Assembly: GCA_946807835.1 (NCBI GenBank)
Contig: OX327686.1
Coordinates: 16,988,001-17,052,000, forward strand
Direction of reading: 5' to 3'
Length of the DNA: 64,000 nucleotides
From: Ailanthus altissimus
Lineage: Eukaryota > Streptophyta > Magnoliopsida > Sapindales > Simaroubaceae
The notes beneath the pieces are model-generated. The model searched no databases. It was not told where the DNA came from and saw only the letters and a list, made by a program, of their open reading frames with translations. Positions 56,807 through 64,000 of the stretch are shown in pieces. How positions within the stretch are numbered: position 1 is the first letter of the stretch; every line of letters starts with the position of its first letter. A program made the translations under genes and the position numbers.

Positions 56807-59469
56807 TGTAATATCCAATCCCTATTAGTAGTATTAGCACCTAGATTTCGGTATAGAGCAATAAAGACCTAGTAGGATTACCTAATTTTAGCCCTATTAA
56901 AAATATTTTTTTATGGTGTGCATGGGAGATATTAGACCTAATTTTGTAATTTCACACTCGATCGGAGCGTCGGACGACCCTAGAATATTTTTAAAATTTT
57001 TCTCTATTGGCTTGGAAAAGGAAATTCTAATCTACATGAATTTTCATTTATGGGTTATGTATAGAACAATCCTTTATTGAGAAGTATATTAGAGAATTGA
57101 CCAATTAGAAGAAATCTTATAGATTGCCAAGTTGGAAATTCTAGTTAGTTCTTTGGACTATTCTAACTAGATAGTTACAAATGAATCAACTACTTACTTC
57201 CAACTAATGGCAAATTAGTAATTTATAGTAAGTTGAGGGCCAAAATGGTCAATTGATGGATAACTATATATATGTTGGAAGTGTGTAGATTTTTCAAGAG
57301 AACAAAAAGCAAACACTTAGAGCAAAAGAGAGCAAAATTCGTGCAAGGTGAAGGGGGTGCTACTACAGTGAAATTTTAGTTTTTTTTCATGATTTTTCAT
57401 GCTTAATCAAGCCAAAATAAGGTTACATACCAATTCCTAAACTCAATTGAAGCCTTCATTAGTGAAAATTCAAGAAAAAGAGGTAAGAAAAGCATTGTTT
57501 TATGAGATTGATAAGTAAACTTTAAGGATTGCTTAAATTGATGTTCTTGTATGTATTCTTGGTTTAGATTGAGTTGAATTCTAGTGTGAAACTTGAAGCA
57601 GTCATCAATTTGAAGAAATTGGCAAGGTAAGAATTAGGGTTTTAGGTGATTTGAATGTAAAGACTACAATTGGTTGTAATTAGGGCATTAGAATGAAATT
57701 GGCTTGATTTTGATGTAATTGGAACAATAAATTGAGAAAAGAAATGTGTTGGAACATAGGGTAAAATTCTGCCACTTTAAGGAAGTTAGGGATTGAGTAG
57801 TGTTTTGATGGAGTTGTTGTGTGTAAATGATGCCTTGTGTATGTTGAATGTATATAGTTGATGGAAAAACCAAAAATGAAGAAAATGGGACATAATTGTC
57901 CATTTTAGAAAGGTGAAGGGCAATTATGTCTAATCAAGTTATAATGGATTTAATAATTTTTAGAACGCCGGGTGGTGAGTTAGATTAGATTAAATGACTC
58001 TGTAAATGAAAATTGGGAAATAGTATGCATCTGGGCTTTGTATGCCGATTAGGGGGTTTAGTAGTTAATTGATATTCTAGCATTCGATTTGGTTCTAAAT
58101 GTCATTTATGGTGCATAGGTAAAGAAAACCGAGAGTGGTAACGAGAGCAGAAATTCGGAGCGAAATTGAGCATAAAGCGGTTGTGAGTGAAAATCCATAA
58201 ATATGCATTTACATGTTTGGTTTAAGAAAAAGTTTTAAAATTTCTGCATTTGTTTTAAAGGCCATTCGTACCCTTAGATTATAGTGGTGGTGATTGTATT
58301 AGACCCGGCCAGTGTATCCCGTGCATATGGGCAGGTTATGGGGTGTGTCACTAACTCCGGGAAGTCAGGTTGTCGAGTCATGTGAGTTGCTCTATATGTA
58401 CGGGGTATTGTCTCACTATATGTATGTGATGTAGGATTCCGCTGCATAGCCAGTGAGATGTCTTGAGATGTTACTATGGGTGCTGCTAGTTGAGGTGCCC
58501 CGTGACCTACTCACGTGTGCGGTGCTAGTTGAGTCGCTGCATGAGTATAGAGTTTTAGGGTTACTATTGGTACAACTTAGAAATAAAATGGCCGAGTGAG
58601 GACTTTACTAGTTTTCAATTTACCGATAGCATTTATACATTCATATACACACGACAGTTATTATGTTATACAGATTTTGGATATTGTTTTCCAAAGATGT
58701 AGATAAAACCCGCTCGGTAAAAGTTCATCAGCATATGATATTAGAAACCGTTTTACAGTTTTACATCAGTTTTAGAAGCATGATTTATGCATATACTTTA
58801 GAATTTGCTATCTATGCATAATGTTATTTTATTTGAAATCTTAATTGTACTCATTGAGCTCCTTTAGCTCACTCGTTTTATGTTTTATATTTTCTAAACC
58901 CCCTTCCTAAGTGCAGGTCTAGGTACGTAAGTTGCTGATTCTTGTATTGCCGAGTAGTGGGCCAAATCTGAAGATCATTTTTGTATATGTAAATGTGCTA
59001 AATAGCACCATTTGCTTTTTACATAGTAGTTGTTGGCATGTATATTTGTATATATGTTTTGAACCAACAAGAAGAGATTTCGATGTTATGATGATCATTT
59101 TTACTTTTTATGAGTATGCTCTTTTTGTGATTTAAATGAAACTATTGAGTTATGTTAGATTTGATTTGGAAAGGACCAGAGGTCCGAATTGGTAGTATTG
59201 AGAAGTATTTCAAATAGAAGTGAAATTTCTTTGCAGGTTTTATATAAATTTTCCAAAAAACATGGGAAACTCTGCCCATTTTTCTTTTAAAAATTAAGAT
59301 GTCATTTTTATGTATATTAAAAGATTTTCTCAGTAATAGTAAGAACTAGAAAGGGGTTCGCCTCGCGAAATTTCTCATCCTGCCCAGTTATATTATGAGA
59401 AACTTCTGTCAGGATGCCCGGTAAGGCCGCTGAGATCTACTGTAAAGGGTCTCGGGTCGGGTCCTGTCG
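56807..59469 (+). repeat. Tekay copy C, 3' LTR (2663 bp)
   Basis: Opens TGTAATATCC and ends CCTGTCG where CCTGTCA is the rule. TATA-like stretch near 57266. Sequence of family F starts at once at 59470, so the right end is a true insertion boundary. The left partner is truncated (51341-52083). Confidence 0.9.
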
Positions 59470-61579
59470 TGTCCACTCAAACTTTACATTCTTTCTAGGT
59501 CATTTTGTCAATGGTGTAGAAATCTTGAAGAAGTTTTTAAGAAATCTTTGATAAAAGCTTGTCAACCCAAGGAAGCGTTTAACTTTGGTCATGTTGACTA
59601 GTCGCTCCCAATTTGTCATAGCTTATTCTATCTTCTAAGGGTCTATATAAATTCCATTAGTTGAGATCATATTGCCTAAAAATACAACTTTATCAAACCA
59701 CAAATAGCAATGTTGAATTTAGCATATAATTATTTATTCCTTAGTTTGTAACACTACTCTTAAATGCTCTGCTTGCTCCTTCATACTGTATGAATATATG
59801 AGAATGTCATCAACAAATACTATAAAAAAAACCGATCCAAATAAGGACAAAACATCCTATACATAAGATCAGTGAATGCATCCGAAGCATTAGTCAACCC
59901 AAACAACAATACTAAGAACTCATAATGACCATATCGAGTTCTAAAGGTAGTCTTAGACACATAAACATCTCTGTTCTTCAACTAATGATATCCTGACCGT
60001 AGATCAATTTTTTAGAACACTTTTGCACTCTGTAACTGATAAAATAAATCATCAATGTGAAGGAATGAATACTTGTTGCATATAGTGACTTTATTTAGCT
60101 CCTGATAATCAATGCATAGCCTCAAGTTTCTATCCTTCTTTTTTATAAACCATACAGGTGCTCCCTATGGCGATACTATTGGTCTGAAGAAACCCTTGTC
60201 TATCAATTCCTATAATTGAGTCTTCAATTCTTTTAGCTCTAAGGCTATTCTGTATGGTGCTTTGAAGATAGGAGTAGTGCATAAAATCAAATCAATACCA
60301 AAATCAATCTCTTTATCTGATGGCAAACCTGAAAGGTCTTTAGGGAGTACATTTGAAGATAACATAAATGGAAGATAAGCCACTTTCAAATGGGCTAAAG
60401 AGCTAGAAGACTTTTTGTTAAGTGCATCTGCTACCGCCTAAATACTACCCACTCTAATAGTTCATCCTTAAAATACATTATTAGCCAACAATAATTCCTT
60501 AACTGGTCTAGCTACTATTCTAAGGCCTTTGACTCCTTATATTACTTCCAACAAATGAAGATATAGAATTATAGAAAGAACTATGTTTCTGCTCTTTTGC
60601 TTATATGAGGCAATGACTATATCGTTGACTACCTGAATGTCCTATATAGGATGTCTCTCTTATAGATGCTCTATTACTAATGGCCTTATTTCTGCTTGAA
60701 TGACTGAGCTCTACTTGTTTTTACCAGGCTTTTCTCAACTCTCATTATAACCCCTACTAACTCACTAAAATCATTGTGCCCCATAGTTGTGACTATTCTC
60801 TTGATATTGCCTCTAAGGCCTATATAAATTTTTTACACTTATCCCTTTTCATTATGCACTATATATGAAACGAATCTTGATAACTATATAAATCAATTCT
60901 CATACTCTTCCATTATCATCGATCCTTGTTCTAGCTCAAAGAACTTACTAGTGCGGATATCTTGATAAACCATGTGAAAGAATTTAGCGTTAAACTCTTT
61001 ACAAAAATCAACCCAACTAATAACTCCTTCATATTTATGTGAAACTGATGTCCACTAATGATATAATCCACCACTAAATGAAAATAAAACCCTTCTCATT
61101 ATAAGTACATCTCATGACATCAAATATCAGTTATACTCTGATTAGCCGTGACTTTACATCATTCGATTCTGTAGCGTCCAAAAAATTATCTGCCCTTGAA
61201 CTATAAACATGCTCTACCGTGTTCTCTCTTCTATGTTGCCCATATATCTGTCTCTCTAATGTAACTGTAACTAATTAGGGAAACCTCTCAATGGACTTCT
61301 CTAAGGTAGGTTTGTCAAGTTGTTCGTATATAAGTTGTGTCTTAGGTTGTGGAATAGTTGTGGGTGCATTTGCTCTCCAATAGGATTTGGCTGGGTTAAG
61401 GTTTAAGTTCAGGGAGAACTGACTTAGCTATTACTTCTCTAATAGGCTTATCCTTTCTCTCTGGTCTAGAAAGAGATCCTATTTTAGCCATAGGCTTCGT
61501 GCGAGGTTGGCCACGTAGACACATGATGAAAATTTGTAAAATGATTTAAAATGTCATGGTCTACAGAATCTAAAATTAT
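59470..61579 (-). pseudogene. Gypsy family F gag-pol, heavily decayed
   Basis: Minus strand: gag pieces FFELEQGSMIMEEYE and LRGNIKRIVTTMGHNDFSEL (about 60900-60730); RT pieces [20 protein letters not shown] (about 60160-60100), FVDDILIYS (about 59830-59800) and NMTKVKRFLGLTSFYQRFLK (about 59600-59540). The order gag to RT down the minus strand, and the primer site at 61580-61591, give the orientation. Integrase and 3' end are absent to the left, cut by Tekay copy C. Stops occur every few dozen bases. Lineage resembles Tekay/Del chromoviruses but with a different LTR. Confidence 0.75.
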
Positions 61580-61591
61580 GCTCTGATACCA
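61580..61591 (-). other. Primer binding site of family F
   Basis: Plus strand GCTCTGATACCA, i.e. TGGTATCAGAGC on the minus strand, three bases from the LTR at 61595. Confidence 0.88.
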
Positions 61592-61594
61592 AAT

Positions 61595-62660
61595 TGACAA
61601 CACCCAACCCGAGCCTTCCTTGAAAGTTGAGGCAGATTCTGCGATAATATAGGACTAACATACTCTTCATTAATGGCATTTGATACAAAATAGACTATAT
61701 GCCTTAACAAAAATGTACATGTGTATATAAATTACAAAATATAATAACTCATCTAACTATATGTGTTGCAGGCTAATCTCAAAATATGAAGACTGTATCG
61801 CACTACACGAATTCGTATAACAACTTGAAAAAATAGGAAAAATAGAAAAAATGGTGAGTTTATAGCTCAATAGGTGGACATAATATGAAAATATTATATA
61901 ATTTATATATACTGTAAATAATAACTTCTTAATAATAATTTAATAATAAATAATACTATATTTAATGTACACGTGTAAATCTGTAGTATAAAATAATCAT
62001 GAAATTGTATACTGAGTAATCAATAACTTGAACTGAAAATATGAGTTCTAATAAAATCTGCTAAAACTGAAAATCATAATATAATACTGGGAATCTGAAA
62101 ATCTGAAAGTGTAAACTATCATAAAACATGTTCTAAAGCTGAATATATGTAACATAGCTCTGGAATCATGTACTATATACATACTGAAACCACACCAAAC
62201 TTGTACTAAGGGAAAACATGGTATCACATGGTGGAGTAACTCACGTATAGATAGAGCGAGGTAATGTAGTCTCACTCAACTGAATTCTGCATTGCTTAGG
62301 CAGAGCAAATAAACTGGTCTAATGCATGCGCAGAGCAACTACTCTAAATGGGAGGGTACATATCTGATCGTTCGAAAACTACTACTATATAATATTATGG
62401 AAGCATAATTATTCAGAAATAAATATCTTTTGTATTGAACGTAATCATAAGTTATACTATAATAAATTCTAAAAAATTTATAAATATACTAAATAGCATA
62501 AATATTTATCTGTATAAAATAAATCATGAATAAATCTAATAATGTGTAATTAAATTATAAACTGTTGTGTTAAGAATATATATAGTTATATATATTTATC
62601 CACTCACAAAAATGCGTTAATCCTGAGCTAGTTCTGGATCCTAAAATCTATCAGCTATCA
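61595..62660 (-). repeat. Family F 5' LTR (outer end uncertain)
   Basis: Plus strand opens TGACAACACCC. Homology to 50556-51344 covers 61595-62387. The outer end is not fixed: CTATCA at about 62656, followed by GTATT, is one candidate, but a pyrimidine-rich stretch at 62750-62860 may also belong to the LTR. Confidence 0.65.
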
Positions 62661-63190
62661 GTATTTCTCCTATATTGTATGATTTAAAAATATATCATTA
62701 GTACTTATATGTATTATAAGAACTAAAATATAGTAATTGTAACATCATAAAGCTATTTCCTTTATTTTTTCACTCGACTCTTTCTCTTTTCTCTTTTTGT
62801 TTCCATCTTTTCTTGTTCTTTCTCTCAATTCACTCTCAACATCTTGAAACCCTATTACTTTACATAGCAGATGGTGTATGTTTGTTTATCAAACTAAAAT
62901 CTATATTTAATATTTTTAATTTCACTATAATATAAAGCCTACTTTTTTCAGTCGGGTATAAGATGAAAGAAATAACTTGGATCTCAAAGTGCAATTCTGT
63001 AGAAAGATTTCACGGGATGAAGAGTTATTATAGACCATTTTTAATTATGCTATTTTGGGTTAAATTTTTGAGTTTTGTAACTTTTTGTAATGCACTTAAA
63101 TTTCATTATCTTTTTGTAATGTACTTAAATTGTTGATTATAGATGTATTTTTTATTTAATGATGGTGTTGATAATTTTGAGTTATGAATA
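62661..63190. other. AT-rich boundary zone, nothing recognised
   Basis: Either outer part of the family F LTR or 3' sequence of the Tat fragment. A direct repeat CTTTTTGTAATG..CTTAAATT occurs twice near 63080-63130. No ORF is supported. Confidence 0.4.
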
Positions 63191-63192
63191 AG

Positions 63193-64000
63193 TTATAAAA
63201 ATATCTGTAGAGGTGTCAAAATTGTAAGTTGCAAATTTAGGATGTCTAAAAAATAGCAGAGATTCAGCCGAACATCTGCACTGCTTCCTCCATCTATAAA
63301 GACTCTCATAACCAGTGTTCTATTAATATTTAGACTGACTATTAATGGGTCCATGTGGGGTATGGATAGCTCCATTAGATCTTCTTGGGAAAACCTAATT
63401 TCTTCTGGTTCTTGGTTATTAATCCACATAAAAGAAATTTTAGTGACTCTGCACCGTCTGATCTTTGATGCTTTCCTGAAATAAGGCTTCCATTCTCCTA
63501 TTATGTCTGCTCTCTCTAGTGATCTCTCATGCATGACCTGAGTGTAGAACTAACCAATTAGAGTTCTAGAGACTACCGCTTTCACTAGTTCCCCCGATTA
63601 TGGTGCCTTAAGCACAATGAGGAATGCTTCATCTATCAATTCGTCTATTAAATGTGCAATTCTACTGTTGTTGTTTCTGTTTATTATGGATCCATGAATG
63701 GTATTGAGAACTAGTGTATTGTTGTCTTTCTTTCTACTTGGTTAGAATATTTGCCAGTGGCAGTACCATTCTTACACTTACTTTATACTCTTGCAGTCGG
63801 CCTTTACTTATGAGCTAATAGATTTGAAACCTTAGTGCTCTACAGTTTTGAATGGTATGGCCGAATTCATTGTGGAATGGGCAATATTTAGTTTAGTCCT
63901 TTTTTTATTGGGTTAGCTACTGGCGCTGGCATCTAGAAGATTCTCGTGTCCTTCATGTTTGCCCATATTTGATTTGTAGGAATATTTATCAGGATTAGGG
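63193..64000 (-). pseudogene. Tat-lineage (Ogre/Retand-like) gag C-terminus and protease fragment
   Basis: Entering at the right edge on the minus strand: a gag-type zinc motif KYCPFHNEFGHTIQNC with RALRFQIYXLISKGRL (about 63895-63800, CX2HX4HX4C-like), typical of Tat gag. The protease follows: PEEIRFSQEDLMELSIPHMD (about 63405-63345), RVFIDGGSSADV (about 63325-63290). The active site reads D-G-G-S where D-T-G-S is usual. Stops split gag from protease. Pol would lie below 63193 but is not found. Confidence 0.78.

Overview
This window is repeat-rich, AT-rich nuclear DNA from a flowering plant, most likely a eudicot. The evidence is the set of plant Ty3/gypsy lineages (Tekay-, CRM-like, Athila and Tat), tRNA-iMet primer sites, a MULE, a hAT-type element, and one intron-containing host gene for cytokinin dehydrogenase. 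Nothing bacterial or organellar is visible. The species cannot be fixed from the sequence alone.

Layout. (1) 1-10877 is a compound Tekay chromovirus block on the + strand: a decayed pol, an array of partial and full LTRs (3691-7135), a gag remnant, and another LTR. (2) 10878-35487 is a nested pile on the minus strand. Two CRM-like chromovirus copies (10878-14478 and 15104-35487) are separated by an Athila integrase fragment. Each copy carries a solo LTR of one Athila/Tat-type family with a perfect 5-bp target duplication (GTTTC; ATAGG). A complete two-LTR Athila element (18363-31769, flanks CACGT/CACGC) sits in the second copy. It has gag and protease but no RT, RNase H or integrase, and holds two younger Tekay LTR insertions with their own duplications (ATAAA; ATATT). 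(3) 35488-37054 is unassigned AT-rich DNA. (4) 37055-40635 is a compact, comparatively young two-LTR chromovirus derivative: an intact 674-codon gag-protease frame joined to an integrase-tail/chromodomain remnant. (5) 40636-44875 holds the host gene, a five-exon CKX3-like cytokinin dehydrogenase with one premature stop and one frameshift. (6) 44876-47663 is a non-autonomous hAT-type element 79 bp past the CKX stop, with an 8-bp duplication (GCTTAGCA) and more than 2 kb of 42-bp minisatellite. (7) 47672-50555 is low-complexity DNA and a broken MULE transposase. (8) 50556-64000 is another retrotransposon pile: LTRs and a decayed internal region of a fourth Ty3/gypsy family (F, minus), a near-complete decayed Tekay copy (51341-59469, +), and a Tat-lineage gag/protease fragment (minus) at the right edge.

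No operon-like cooperation exists. The transposable elements relate by nesting, and the order of events can be read from target duplications. The only cellular pathway gene is the CKX locus (cytokinin breakdown). The most distinctive structures are the minisatellite-filled hAT element beside CKX, LTR arrays that look like self-insertion followed by recombination, a 428-bp tract identical between two otherwise diverged Tekay LTRs, and the non-autonomous gag-protease elements of two lineages.
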